This document shows positions 10,047 to 18,372 of a stretch of 51,947 nt of DNA, piece by piece (position 1 is the stretch's first letter; every line of letters starts with the position of its first letter). The stretch lies in contig CALHOI010000017.1 of NCBI GenBank assembly GCA_938035525.1, positions 1 to 51,947 on the forward strand, read 5' to 3'. Below the pieces are notes generated by a model, which saw only the letters and a list, made by a program, of their open reading frames with translations, did no database searches and was not told where the DNA came from. The DNA is from an uncultured Granulosicoccaceae bacterium (lineage in GTDB: Bacteria > Pseudomonadota > Gammaproteobacteria > Granulosicoccales > Granulosicoccaceae). Both the position numbers and the translations under genes were made by a program.

Positions 10047-10090
10047 TTTTAGTACTCATTTTTAGTGCTCGTGTTTAGCACTCATGTTTA
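10047..10090. repeat. 13-bp tandem repeats in the rluE leader
   Basis: Three units on the pattern TTTTAGTACTCAT occupy 10047-10059, 10060-10072 and 10073-10085, followed by a partial fourth. On the minus strand they create successive ATGAGTGC-like starts just before rluE, in other frames. Confidence 0.7.
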
Positions 10091-10103
10091 CCGCCCAACT
10101 GCA

Positions 10104-10982
10104 TTAGCTGATGGCCTTACTTATATTAGTGGCCCGTTGTTCGCTTATGCCAGCATCCATCAGTTGTTGCGCGATCTGTTTGGCTGATGACTTTTTGCGC
10201 TTTAGCTTGCTTATTGTTTTTGGCAGTGATTTGTCTTCAATCAAACCAGTTAGTTTTCTTGCCAGTCTTATAGTATCAATGTGTTCGCTGACCAGTGTGC
10301 CCACCCTTGGTGCGCCTCTAAAATGCATTTTGGCTATGGCGTCGCGATGCTCAATAACGCCCTCCAAAGTTTCCCATTTTTTCAATAAACGTGCTGCGGT
10401 GGTTGGTCCAACTCCTGGAATGCCAGGAATGTTGTCCACCTTGTCGCCGCACAGTGCCAGCATGTCGGCAATTTGCTCTGGCAGCAATTTGAAATGTTTA
10501 CTTAATTGGCGGTAGTTAAACTGCTGCTTCTTTGCGTAGTTCCAGTAGCAATCACCTTCATGGATAAATTGCGCGAGATCTTTGTCGGCGCTCACTATGG
10601 TCACTGGGAACTTCGCTTTATGCGCCACCCCGGCAAAACTGCCGATGATGTCGTCTGCCTCAACTTGCGTGCTGGAAAAGGTCGCCACGCCCATGGCTTG
10701 AGCTACTTGAATGCAGCGATCAAACTGAATTTTTAGTTCAGGTGGCGCTGGTTCACGATTAGCTTTGTATTGTGGAAAAATTTTATAACGCTCACCAGTG
10801 CCCGAACTTTTATCGAATGCACAGGCAATGTGGGTGGGTTGCCTGTCAGTCAAAATGGCGGCCAGTGTTGCCGTGAATCCTTGCACAGCGTTGGCTTGTT
10901 CGCCATGGGTATTGGTAATCGATGCGGGCAGGGTTTGCCAGGCTCGAAAAATATAAATGCTTGAGTCAATCAGATACAGCAC
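10104..10982 (-). CDS. Xni-like 5'-3' exonuclease / flap endonuclease domain protein
   Basis: A free-standing FEN-family domain like the N-terminal domain of DNA polymerase I or E. coli Xni. Visible metal-site and DNA-binding motifs: LYLIDSSIYIFRA at the N-terminus, AFDKSSGTGERYKIFPQYKANRE, EADDIIGSFA, SADKDLAQF, and the helix-three-turn-helix GDKVDNIPGIPGVGPTTAARLL. The frame extends to a TTG at 11078, but that overlaps the preceding nuclease gene by 80 bp; the GTG at 10982 places VLYLIDSS at the N-terminus as in relatives, giving about 292 residues. Likely role: processing flaps or RNA-DNA junctions in replication and repair. I leave the symbol blank because Xni lacks some Asp residues and the two groups are hard to separate by eye. 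Confidence 0.87.
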   Translation of the reverse strand: MLYLIDSSIYIFRAWQTLPASITNTHGEQANAVQGFTATLAAILTDRQPTHIACAFDKSSGTGERYKIFPQYKANREPAPPELKIQFDRCIQVAQAMGVATFSSTQVEADDIIGSFAGVAHKAKFPVTIVSADKDLAQFIHEGDCYWNYAKKQQFNYRQLSKHFKLLPEQIADMLALCGDKVDNIPGIPGVGPTTAARLLKKWETLEGVIEHRDAIAKMHFRGAPRVGTLVSEHIDTIRLARKLTGLIEDKSLPKTISKLKRKKSSAKQIAQQLMDAGISEQRATNISKAIS

Positions 10983-10998
10983 GTTATTGCCCGGTTGG

Positions 10999-11760
10999 TC
11001 ATTGCGATAAATTTGCTTCGTGTTGTAGCCAGACAAACGGTGTGTTGTTCGATTGGCTAATCCATCCTCGCACTTCAATTGCTTGTCCGGTTAAGTCGTC
11101 AAGCGACAATCGTTTCGCCAGCGATTTGCGCACCCGCACCGAGAAAGCAGCATCGAGTTTTATTTCGGTGTACCGCTTTTTGTGGATTACCTTGCTTACC
11201 AAGCCGGTAACCAGCTTAAAGCCAGCGGTATTGCGGTTGGCTTCATTGGCCTTGATGGTGAGCAAATGGCGATCAGCCCACAAGCCGAGATTTTTCTGGA
11301 CGGCGAGTTTCTCCACACCGGCAAATTGATTGGCGCACAGCGTATTGGGTTTTACCGCACTTTGCGCCGCGAGACCAAGGCGAAGCAGTTTTGGCGCTAC
11401 GGCCAGATTGTCGCGTGCCCTGACAAGGTGCCCTAATTGTCTGCCATGCCGATCATGGGGCTCTTCGCCAACGTACAACCAGGCCACCTCACCGCTTGGC
11501 AGCCACTGCTCCAGTTGCTCTGCTGCATTTTTGGCGTGAGTGGCAAGTTGGGGCGTTCTGGCGTGCAACTCGGGTGTGTTAATGCCAATCAATCGAACCC
11601 TTCGCTGGTCGCTGAGCACAACAGTATCACCATCTGACACCCGAGCAATGCTGACCTGCTGACGGGGTAGTTCATGAAAGCACTCAGTTGCCGCCCACGG
11701 TGTCATGCCGGGCAGCACGGTGCCCGATACCGCCAGAGCAGTGGCCACGATGCGCCTCAT
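10999..11760 (-). CDS. Secreted thermonuclease (SNase-like) family protein
   Basis: Staphylococcal-nuclease-type OB-fold nuclease with RVSDGDTVVLSDQRRVRLIGINTPE, the family's core with Asp and Arg active-site residues, then EEPHDRHGRQLGHLV, which supplies the second Arg. The open frame reaches a TTG at 11838, but that stretch contains a terminator; the ATG at 11760 begins a convincing signal peptide (MRRIVATALAVSG...PWA), giving 253 residues. After the nuclease domain, about residues 170-250 form a second OB-like domain I cannot name. Likely periplasmic or extracellular. It precedes the Xni-like gene by 16 bp, so the two nucleases may be co-transcribed. Confidence 0.85.
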   Translation of the reverse strand: MRRIVATALAVSGTVLPGMTPWAATECFHELPRQQVSIARVSDGDTVVLSDQRRVRLIGINTPELHARTPQLATHAKNAAEQLEQWLPSGEVAWLYVGEEPHDRHGRQLGHLVRARDNLAVAPKLLRLGLAAQSAVKPNTLCANQFAGVEKLAVQKNLGLWADRHLLTIKANEANRNTAGFKLVTGLVSKVIHKKRYTEIKLDAAFSVRVRKSLAKRLSLDDLTGQAIEVRGWISQSNNTPFVWLQHEANLSQ

Positions 11761-11796
11761 TCGAGACGTGCTTTTCGATTTATGGGCGCAAAAAAA

Positions 11797-11818
11797 GGGC
11801 GCTCCGCGTGGAACGCCC
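11797..11818. terminator. Bidirectional Rho-independent terminator
   Basis: GGGCG..CC and GG..CGCCC form a stem with a small internal mismatch and a 4-nt loop, flanked by six A on one side and five T on the other. On the minus strand it would terminate rpmE read-through before the nuclease gene; its position excludes the long N-terminal extension of that ORF. Confidence 0.75.
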
Positions 11819-11968
11819 TTTTTGGTTTTGGTGGCCAACTCTTTTTATCCCAACCCGAACTTGGTGAGCTCGAATCTAGCGAAACTGAGCCCGCTGAAAA
11901 AGCGCTGCTGGATTTAGCTGCAGAACGTAGGTCGGTAGCTGGCTGGCCTGCAGCTTCAAGCTGAATGC

Positions 11969-12172
11969 TTACTTGGCACCGTAGCGGCGACGGAACTTGT
12001 CCACCTGACCCGCTGTGTCGAGCACCTTCTGCTTACCTGTGTAGAACGGGTGGCAGTTTGAGCACACTTCCACATTGAGGTCTTTACCAGCTGTTGAGCC
12101 GGTGGCGAACTTGTTACCACAGCTACAAGTCACATTGATCTGGTCGTACGCAGGATGTATTTCCGGCTTCAT
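11969..12172 (-). CDS. rpmE: 50S ribosomal protein L31, zinc-binding type
   Basis: Large-subunit protein bL31, 67 residues, beginning [16 protein letters not shown]. Zinc ligands are present in CSCG and [10 protein letters not shown], so this is the C+ (RpmE) rather than the Zur-controlled C- paralogue. The C-terminus DKFRRRYG is standard. A CGGAG ribosome site precedes the ATG. It is monocistronic, and an 8-bp inverted repeat (AGCTGCAG/CTGCAGCT) follows at about 11916-11956. Confidence 0.98.
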   Translation of the reverse strand: MKPEIHPAYDQINVTCSCGNKFATGSTAGKDLNVEVCSNCHPFYTGKQKVLDTAGQVDKFRRRYGAK

Positions 12173-12232
12173 AATTTGGCTCCGTTAAAAGAACGCCTTT
12201 TGGGCGCGCGTTTTGGCTGGCAATGAGGAAAA

Positions 12233-12255
12233 TCGGACACGAATACTATGTCCGA
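12233..12255. promoter_or_regulatory. Inverted repeat upstream of rpmE
   Basis: TCGGACA and TGTCCGA are separated by 9 bp, forming a perfect 7-bp dyad about 60 bp upstream of rpmE and about 90 bp upstream of the divergent DUF4124 gene. It could be an operator for either. No regulator is identifiable. Confidence 0.35.
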
Positions 12256-12343
12256 ACTGCTCAAAATGCAAGCTATCTGCTTAAGTATGTCTGAAAAAAG
12301 CCGCTCTTGGGTTAAATCGTTGTTAGTTTTGCCAGGGAGAGCC

Positions 12344-12832
12344 GTGTTAACCAAAATGGTCTTCAAAATACTACTCAAAGCGACCGTGCCGCTGGTTTGT
12401 GTCATCGGCATCACCTCCTACGGCTTATATGCCCGTGGCGGCGACCCTGGAGCGCTGTTCTCAAAGCTTGTCGGTCATTCTATTCAGAGCGCCAAATCGT
12501 CAGTACAGGGCGCTGGTGACTCTCTGCAGTCGGTGTCACCGATCAAGACTGCCAGCAGCAAAACCAAGGTCTACAAATGGGTGGATGAGCTCGGCGTCAC
12601 ACAATTTGGGTCAGCGCCCCCGGAAGGGATTCAGGCCACCTCGAAAACCTACAACAACAACGCAAATCTAATGGCGGCGCAGAAGCCTGCACAGCAGCAG
12701 CCCGATCAGCCAGCGGCAGCCCTTGGGCCCGATGGCGAGCCTCTGCCTGGAATGGCTGGTATGAATCTTCCTGTTGCTGTTGATCCGGCTGTGCTGAACG
12801 AATTTTTGCAGACCATGCAACAGCAGCAATAA
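12344..12832 (+). CDS. DUF4124 domain-containing membrane-anchored protein
   Basis: The frame is open from 12248, but AGGGAG precedes a GTG at 12344 at normal spacing, and the upstream part overlaps a regulatory dyad, so I place the start there (162 residues). Residues about 5-30 form a hydrophobic N-terminal anchor (MVFKILLKATVPLVCVIGI). Near residues 75-100 is the DUF4124 signature VYKWVDELGVTQFGSAPPEG, common in gammaproteobacterial envelope proteins of unknown role. The rest is Gln/Pro/Ala-rich and low complexity, ending in a Gln run. It converges on hemW with an 8-bp gap. Confidence 0.75.
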   Translation: MLTKMVFKILLKATVPLVCVIGITSYGLYARGGDPGALFSKLVGHSIQSAKSSVQGAGDSLQSVSPIKTASSKTKVYKWVDELGVTQFGSAPPEGIQATSKTYNNNANLMAAQKPAQQQPDQPAAALGPDGEPLPGMAGMNLPVAVDPAVLNEFLQTMQQQQ

Positions 12833-12840
12833 TCGTCAGG

Positions 12841-14040
12841 TTATTGTTTTTTTAAGATGGGTATCACGGGGTAGCTCAGCTTGGCCGTGCTTTGCGGCAT
12901 AAACAGTTCGAGTAAGTCATTTAAAAAATCGAAGCCCTGTGGTGTGGCCCTTAAGTGCAGCCCGTCTTGTTCCAGTAAGTTTTTTTCAAGTGCAGCGTCT
13001 ATCTGATGTTGCCATTGATGCAGTGTCATGCCAGTGTGTTGCTCAAACACCGGTAGCGAGAATCCCTCACTTAAACGTAACGCATTCATCATAAATTCAA
13101 TGGCTGAGTCTTCTGGGGCAATGCTGTTTTCACCACCCACATAATTTGCAGCTGACATATAACGAGCAGGGTGCTTGATTTTCCAGCGACGCTGAATGTC
13201 CGCGGTGTTGGCAAAACTGATTTTGCTGTGCGCACCTGCACCGATGCCAACGTAATCACCAAACAACCAGTAGTTAACATTGTGCTTGCAGCGTTTGTTT
13301 TTTTGAGCAAACGCCGAGATCTCATAGCGTTCGTAGCCATGTTGTCCAAGCAGGGCTATGCCGTTGTTGTGTATTGTCCAGCGGGCTTCATCTTCTGGCA
13401 GTGACGGCGGGTATTTGGCAAACAGGGTGTTGGGTTCCAGGGTGAGTTCGTAGTAGGAAATATGCGTTGGGGCCAAATCAATTGCCTGTTGCACATCGGC
13501 CAAGGCTTCGGCTTCACTCTGGTTTGGCAGGCCAAACATTAAATCCAGATTGATGTCATCAAAGCCGGCTTGCTTTGCAATCTCTACTGCGGTTGCTGCC
13601 TCAGAGCCTCCATGAATGCGTCCCAGGGTTGTCAGGTGTGTGTCGTTAAAGCTTTGTATGCCAATAGACAAACGATTAATACCCAGCTTACGAAAGTCGA
13701 CAAACTTTTCTTGTTCAAACGTACCAGGGTTAGCTTCCATGGTTATTTCAACATTCGGTTGTAATGCGGTTAACGCTCGTACACCGCTAAATAAATTGTG
13801 CAGTGCGTTACTGCTGAACAAGCTGGGGGTGCCGCCACCAATAAAAACGGAGCTAATAGTACGGCCCCAAATGTGCGGCATGTCCGCAGCCAAGTCGCTT
13901 AATAGTGCGTCTACGTATTCGTTTTCGGGCAGGGATGCTTTTTGCTCGTGAGAATTAAAATCGCAGTAGGGGCATTTTTTAACACACCATGGAAGGTGTA
14001 TATACAGTGACAGCGGTGGTAGGTCGGTGAATGTTCGCAC
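12841..14040 (-). CDS. hemW: Radical SAM haem chaperone HemW
   Basis: HemN-like radical SAM protein, about 399 residues, very like E. coli HemW throughout (SLYIHLPWCVKKCPYCDFNSHE, FIGGGTPSLFS, TMEANPGTFE, NRLSIGIQSF). The iron-sulfur ligands are CxxxCxxC. HemW proteins bind haem and are thought to deliver it to membrane enzymes; most are not coproporphyrinogen dehydrogenases. The frame extends to 14121 inside rdgB, but the conserved N-terminus begins close to the GTG at 14040, 22 bp past the rdgB stop. It is the third gene of an rph-rdgB-hemW unit. Haem delivery may matter here because a bd oxidase is encoded nearby (inference). Confidence 0.93.
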   Translation of the reverse strand: MRTFTDLPPLSLYIHLPWCVKKCPYCDFNSHEQKASLPENEYVDALLSDLAADMPHIWGRTISSVFIGGGTPSLFSSNALHNLFSGVRALTALQPNVEITMEANPGTFEQEKFVDFRKLGINRLSIGIQSFNDTHLTTLGRIHGGSEAATAVEIAKQAGFDDINLDLMFGLPNQSEAEALADVQQAIDLAPTHISYYELTLEPNTLFAKYPPSLPEDEARWTIHNNGIALLGQHGYERYEISAFAQKNKRCKHNVNYWLFGDYVGIGAGAHSKISFANTADIQRRWKIKHPARYMSAANYVGGENSIAPEDSAIEFMMNALRLSEGFSLPVFEQHTGMTLHQWQHQIDAALEKNLLEQDGLHLRATPQGFDFLNDLLELFMPQSTAKLSYPVIPILKKQ

Positions 14041-14062
14041 GCGTATAAGTTTGGTGGGCCAG

Positions 14063-14686
14063 TTATGTGTGCGACATCGAAGGTGGCAACGACGCCAACA
14101 AGGCCTGCAGCGCTTTGCCACGATGACTGAGTTTGTTTTTTTGTGATTTACTCAGTAACGACGTAGCCGAATGGGTGTCATGGTTACAAAAAACCGGGTC
14201 GTAACCAAAGCCGCCGCCGCTTTCTGCCGTTTTTAAAATGTGCCCTTCCCAAACCCCTTGCGCAATGACAGGTGACGGGTCTTTTTCGTGTTGCAGATAA
14301 ACCAGCACACAGCGAAATCTGGCGGTGCGTTTGTCGTCATCCAGACCTTCAAGCTTTTTTAACAACAGGGTGTTGTTATCACTGTCACCGCTGCCGGCAT
14401 TGTGCATGCGGGCAAAACGCGCCGAGTAAAGCCCAGGTGCACCATCAAGTGCGTCTACTTCCAATCCTGAGTCGTCGGCTATAGCGGCAAGGCCGGTTTC
14501 GCTTGATGCATGTCGTGCCTTGACTATGGCGTTTTCAACAAACGTGAGCGCTGTTTCGGGTAAGGGCTCAACGCCATAGTCAAGCTGCGACTTTACCTGC
14601 ATACCCAGTGGTGTAAGTAGCTCGTCGAGTTCTAGAATTTTGCCAGCATTGCTGCTGGCAAAAACGATGGGCCGGTTGTCGCTCAT
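14063..14686 (-). CDS. rdgB: XTP/dITP diphosphatase
   Basis: House-cleaning enzyme hydrolysing dITP, XTP and ITP to monophosphates to prevent their incorporation into nucleic acids. The 207 residues carry VFASSNAGKILEL at the N-terminus, ADDSGLEVDALDGAPGLYSARFA, GGFGYDPVF and SHRGKALQAL, all diagnostic of the Ham1/RdgB family. The gene starts 4 bp after the rph stop and runs into hemW, a conserved gammaproteobacterial order. Confidence 0.97.
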   Translation of the reverse strand: MSDNRPIVFASSNAGKILELDELLTPLGMQVKSQLDYGVEPLPETALTFVENAIVKARHASSETGLAAIADDSGLEVDALDGAPGLYSARFARMHNAGSGDSDNNTLLLKKLEGLDDDKRTARFRCVLVYLQHEKDPSPVIAQGVWEGHILKTAESGGGFGYDPVFCNHDTHSATSLLSKSQKNKLSHRGKALQALLASLPPSMSHT

Positions 14687-14690
14687 TGAC

Positions 14691-15407
14691 TTATGTTTTC
14701 AGCGCTTCTGTTTGTTTGGCTATCAGTGTGCTGATGCCCGATTTGGCCAGTGCCAGCATGCTGGCAAGTTCATCGTCACGAAACGCATGGCCTTCTGCCG
14801 TGCCCTGAATTTCGATAAACCCCCCAGCATCATTCATGACAACGTTCATGTCTGTTTCAGCGGTAGAGTCTTCGGCGTAGTCTAAATCGAGAACCGCTTT
14901 ACCATTGTAAATGCCCACTGACGTGGCGGCGATCATGCCGTGGATGGGGTTCTTTTTTATCGCACCCTTATCAAGCAGGCTTTGCATAGCGTCAGAAAGG
15001 GCAACAAAGGCACCGGTAATTGATGCGGTTCGGGTGCCGCCATCGGCCTGAATGACATCGCAATCCACAGTGATGCTGCGCTCGCCCAGCGCGCTAAGGT
15101 CGACGGCTGCGCGCAGTGATCTGCCAATGAGTCGCTGAATTTCCTGGGTTCGGCCAGATTGTTTTCCAGCTGACGCTTCGCGACGCATACGCGAGTTGGT
15201 AGAGCCAGGCAACATGCCGTATTCAGCGGTAACCCAGCCGCTGCCTTTGCCTTTGAGCCATGGCGGTGTGCGGTCTTCGATACTGGCGGTACAAATAACT
15301 TTCGTGTCACCGCATTCGATCAGCGTCGATCCAGCGGCGTGCTTGGTGTATCGTCGTGTGATGACTATATTACGCAGTTCATCTATGGCTCGACCACTGG
15401 GTCGCAT
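14691..15407 (-). CDS. rph: Ribonuclease PH
   Basis: Phosphorolytic 3'-5' exoribonuclease that trims tRNA 3' ends. The 238-residue protein begins [12 protein letters not shown], preceded by a clear GAGGAA ribosome site, so the upstream 23 codons of the open frame are discarded. Motifs: [57 protein letters not shown] and [18 protein letters not shown], all conserved. Full length, unlike the truncated rph of some E. coli K-12 strains. Divergent from yicC, as in E. coli. Confidence 0.97.
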   Translation of the reverse strand: MRPSGRAIDELRNIVITRRYTKHAAGSTLIECGDTKVICTASIEDRTPPWLKGKGSGWVTAEYGMLPGSTNSRMRREASAGKQSGRTQEIQRLIGRSLRAAVDLSALGERSITVDCDVIQADGGTRTASITGAFVALSDAMQSLLDKGAIKKNPIHGMIAATSVGIYNGKAVLDLDYAEDSTAETDMNVVMNDAGGFIEIQGTAEGHAFRDDELASMLALAKSGISTLIAKQTEALKT

Positions 15408-15487
15408 GGCAGTTCCTCGTTTTGGGCGGCAGAGTATACCTGCACTGGCAGCTTGAATCACTACACACAGACACACAGGATTTATCC

Positions 15488-16354
15488 ATGCTTAAGAGTA
15501 TGACAGGCTTTGGCCGACACACGCTTGAATCTGATGCAGGAGAGCTACTGTGGGAGTTGCGTTCGGTTAATCATCGCTATTTGGAAATAACACTGCGTAT
15601 GCCAGAAGAACTGCGTGCACTGGAAACCAGTGCTCGCGAACGCATCGGCAAACACCTTGGGCGTGGCAAAGTTGAAGCAACCCTGAAGTTACGCGCATCG
15701 CGCCAATCGGTGCAGGCTGTGGTACTTGATGACGCTGCACTGGCAAGCGTTGCCGATGCACTAAAGCAGGTGCGCGCGGTTATTCCCGATGCCGCCGCGG
15801 TCGACCCGATTAAAGTGATGCAATGGCCCGGGGTGGTCGCAGCCAGCGAACCTGCGCAAGACAAACTCTCTGGGCAAGTGTTAGCAGGCCTTGATGCGGC
15901 AATAGAAGACCTGGTTGCCACACGCTTGCGCGAAGGCGAAAAAACGGCCGCCATGCTGAGTGAGCGTAACCAGAAAATCGCGTCGTTATTGTCGGAGCTA
16001 AAGCAGCATCGGCCGGCTGTGGTTGAAAAACAACGAGCCAAGCTGCTCTCACGACTCGAAGAACTGGATATTGATCACAACGAGCAACGACTCGAACAAG
16101 AGCTCGTTTATGCAGCACAGCGTTTGGATATAGACGAAGAGCTTGATCGTCTGGCCGCGCATGTCAGTGAGTTTGAAAAAGCCATGCAGCGCAGTGGTCC
16201 CATTGGGCGGCGCCTGGATTTTTTAATGCAGGAATTTAATCGCGAGGCCAATACCATTGGCTCCAAAGCATCCGACATTGACACAACCGGGGCCAGTGTT
16301 GACATAAAAGTGCTGATTGAACAAATGCGTGAGCAGGTGCAAAACATTGAATAA
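15488..16354 (+). CDS. yicC: YicC family protein (RNA-decay related)
   Basis: The 288-residue product begins [11 protein letters not shown], matching the family's conserved N-terminus; the upstream 22 codons of the open frame are unlikely to be used, and AGGA lies before this ATG. Other family motifs: [20 protein letters not shown] near the N-terminus and [22 protein letters not shown] at the C-terminus. YicC homologues act in RNA turnover (endoribonuclease activity or modulation of sRNA decay has been reported). Its position beside rph is conserved. The 3' end overlaps the next ORF. Confidence 0.95.
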   Translation: MLKSMTGFGRHTLESDAGELLWELRSVNHRYLEITLRMPEELRALETSARERIGKHLGRGKVEATLKLRASRQSVQAVVLDDAALASVADALKQVRAVIPDAAAVDPIKVMQWPGVVAASEPAQDKLSGQVLAGLDAAIEDLVATRLREGEKTAAMLSERNQKIASLLSELKQHRPAVVEKQRAKLLSRLEELDIDHNEQRLEQELVYAAQRLDIDEELDRLAAHVSEFEKAMQRSGPIGRRLDFLMQEFNREANTIGSKASDIDTTGASVDIKVLIEQMREQVQNIE

Positions 16355-16844
16355 CAAGTCGCGCATTCGTCGCATCAGTAAAGACGAGCATGATGCGCGT
16401 AGGCGTTGGCCGGATAAAAAACACCTGGCTTCTGAAAACGAAGTACCACTGCCGCAACCCGGTGACAAGAATCGCATTCACTCGGTATTGGTGGCCTTGC
16501 CGGTTATCATGCTGGTGGTTGGCTTGTTCGTGTATTTTCGTGGCGAAAGCGCACAAAACAACGGCGCGCCTTTGCTGGATAGCCTGGTGTCAAGGCAAGC
16601 GCAGTTTAAATCGGTTTCTGAAGTGTCGGGCATTGGCAAGCCCAAGTACTACCTTTGGTACAACATCGATGGCAGCGACAAGGGTGCACGAATTAGCGAA
16701 GTGCAAAAAAACGCATTAAGCCAATTAGCGTCGGGTGACAACTTACACCTGGAGTTGGCACCCACGGTTGAAGGTTCATCAACGTTGTGGGTTTATCGGG
16801 TGCGTCACGACGGGGTTGATGTTGTAGCGCCATCGGCAAACTGA
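16347..16844 (+). CDS. Small single-pass membrane protein, unknown function
   Basis: The 175-codon open frame begins at an ATG at 16317 inside yicC; a TTG at 16347 preceded by GAGCAGG is a shorter alternative that overlaps yicC by 8 bp and is used here. The product has a basic cytoplasmic N-terminus (about 45 residues), one membrane helix (SVLVALPVIMLVVGLFVYF) and a soluble domain of about 100 residues with WYNIDGSDKGARI and VYRVRHDGVDVV. I do not recognise the family. Coupling to yicC suggests co-expression. It overlaps the convergent histidine kinase gene by 40 bp. Confidence 0.65.
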   Translation: MNNKSRIRRISKDEHDARRRWPDKKHLASENEVPLPQPGDKNRIHSVLVALPVIMLVVGLFVYFRGESAQNNGAPLLDSLVSRQAQFKSVSEVSGIGKPKYYLWYNIDGSDKGARISEVQKNALSQLASGDNLHLELAPTVEGSSTLWVYRVRHDGVDVVAPSAN

Positions 16845-18268
16845 AGTGCGGGTGGTTTTTTTGTTTCTACGGTGCGCTTGGTAAAACACAAACGCACTTC
16901 CAGCCCTGGATTGTTATCGTCGAGTTTTAGTCCCGCGCGATGAATCCGCACAACAGCCTGCACCAAACTCAAACCCAAACCGTTGCCTGGGGAGTTGCGT
17001 TCGTTTTCCAGGCGCACAAATCGCTCAAACACGCGTTCGCGTTCGGCTTCAGGAATGCCAGGCCCACTGTCGCGCACAATGATTTCAAAGTCATCATCGT
17101 TGCCGGTAATTTCAATGGAGACGCTGCCTGTCAATGGCGTGTAATTCATGGCATTGTCTAAAAGGTTGGTCACAGCCTGGCCAATCAAGTGACGGTTGCA
17201 GTAGTAGATTGGGTTGTCGTTAATATGTGCGCTGAACTGCAAGCCGGATTCTTCGGCTACGGCTTCATACAGTTCGGATAGCTCTTCTATTAAATCCCCT
17301 ATAGGTGCTTCACTCCATTGAGCGCCATCGATACCGGCTTCTAGCCGCGCAATGCTCAGCATGGCATTAAACGTTTGAATAAGGCTGTCCGCATCACCTA
17401 TGGCTTCTTCCATTTCTCGGCGATAGCTTTGCGGATCACGCTCTTCGAGCAAGGTGACTTCAAGTCGGTTCCTTAGGCGGGTTAGTGGGCTGCGTAAGTC
17501 GTGTGCAACATTGTTGGTTACTTGTTGCATACTTTTCATTAAGTCTTCGATGCGGGTAAGCATCTGATTAAGCTTGGTGGCAATCTCGTCGAATTCGTCG
17601 TTTCTGGCGGTAACTGATAAACGTTGTGATAAGTCCCCACTCATGATTTCTGATGCTGTGCGGTTAACCGAATCGATGCGTCGCAGCATTCTCATGCCTA
17701 TCCATACACCGCCGATCAATGAGAAAAACAAGGTCAATAACGTTGCGCCAACCACCAGCGAAAACGTGTGATCAAGCAACGCTTTTTCGTCGCTGATTTC
17801 ATGTCCGATAGTTAGCTTTAGTCCATTTGCCAATTGTGTTTCGGCAACTCGCACCGGGTTGAACGCCCGGGCACTACCCGGTGGTAAGTCAGCAACGTCG
17901 CCCATGTTTTTTGTTGTGTGCGAGCGCATTGACTTAAGCCGTATTGGCATGTCGTCGTCGCTATCAACTTCGCTGGTGCTGGCCGATTCGTTGTTGGCTA
18001 AATAATAAAAACGACCATACGTATCAATTTGATTGCGCCGTTGAATGGCTTCGAGTAACTCGGGGAGCGCACCAGACTTGTAAAGGTTAATAAGGTAGTC
18101 GGTTTCCAGGCGCAAACGCGCGTCTACCTGAGACTCTATCTGTGATCGCGTTGACCAATAAATAAACCCCAGTGTTGCGGCTGACAAAGCACTGAACAAC
18201 GTTGCGTAAACCAGCGCCAGGCGAAAGGCGGACGTGCGGAACAGTCGTGATTGTGAAAATGTGGCCAT
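16805..18268 (-). CDS. Two-component sensor histidine kinase (OmpR-partner class)
   Basis: Inner-membrane sensor of 487 residues. A first membrane helix (about 15-35) and a second (about 170-195) flank a periplasmic sensing domain of about 130 residues. Then come HAMP (about 195-248), HisKA with the phosphorylated His in NNVAHDLRSPLTRLRNRLE, and HATPase_c with NLLDNAMNYTP (N box), DSGPGIP (G1) and GNGLGLSLV (G2). A Ser/Thr/Pro-rich tail follows. It is paired with the upstream response regulator, from which it is separated by a 95-bp gap holding two hairpins. The divergent HtrA gene suggests an envelope-stress role; the signal is unknown. Confidence 0.95.
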   Translation of the reverse strand: MATFSQSRLFRTSAFRLALVYATLFSALSAATLGFIYWSTRSQIESQVDARLRLETDYLINLYKSGALPELLEAIQRRNQIDTYGRFYYLANNESASTSEVDSDDDMPIRLKSMRSHTTKNMGDVADLPPGSARAFNPVRVAETQLANGLKLTIGHEISDEKALLDHTFSLVVGATLLTLFFSLIGGVWIGMRMLRRIDSVNRTASEIMSGDLSQRLSVTARNDEFDEIATKLNQMLTRIEDLMKSMQQVTNNVAHDLRSPLTRLRNRLEVTLLEERDPQSYRREMEEAIGDADSLIQTFNAMLSIARLEAGIDGAQWSEAPIGDLIEELSELYEAVAEESGLQFSAHINDNPIYYCNRHLIGQAVTNLLDNAMNYTPLTGSVSIEITGNDDDFEIIVRDSGPGIPEAERERVFERFVRLENERNSPGNGLGLSLVQAVVRIHRAGLKLDDNNPGLEVRLCFTKRTVETKKPPALQFADGATTSTPS

Positions 18269-18305
18269 CGCGTCAGTGTAACGTGCTTGAGCTTGAGTCA
18301 GGCAT

Positions 18306-18335
18306 AAAAAAGCCGAGCATCAGGCCCGGCTTTTT
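18306..18335 (-). terminator. Intercistronic terminator between response regulator and kinase
   Basis: GCCGaGC and GCcCGGC form a hairpin with A6 on one side and T5 on the other, so it could act on either strand. It lies in the 95-bp gap of the two-component operon, where it may reduce kinase expression relative to the regulator. Confidence 0.65.
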
Positions 18336-18340
18336 AGTGC

Positions 18341-18372
18341 GCATCTTAACGAGTGGAGATTCGTTAAGATGC
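18341..18372 (-). other. 12-bp stem-loop covering the response-regulator stop codon
   Basis: GCATCTTAACGA and TCGTTAAGATGC are exact complements separated by 8 bases. The stop codon TAA of the response regulator is inside the stem. No T run follows immediately; the adjacent GC-rich terminator does the terminating. Possible processing or decay-protection signal. Confidence 0.65.

Noticed and set aside
10983-11078. N-terminal extension of the Xni-like nuclease
   Set aside because: It begins with TTG, overlaps the preceding gene by 80 bp and lies ahead of the conserved N-terminus of the family.
11761-11838. N-terminal extension of the SNase-like protein
   Set aside because: It begins with TTG, is encoded by a terminator hairpin, and pushes the signal peptide to an internal position.
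12248-12343. Longer N-terminus of the DUF4124 protein
   Set aside because: The first codon overlaps a regulatory-looking dyad, and a strong AGGGAG site precedes the GTG at 12344.
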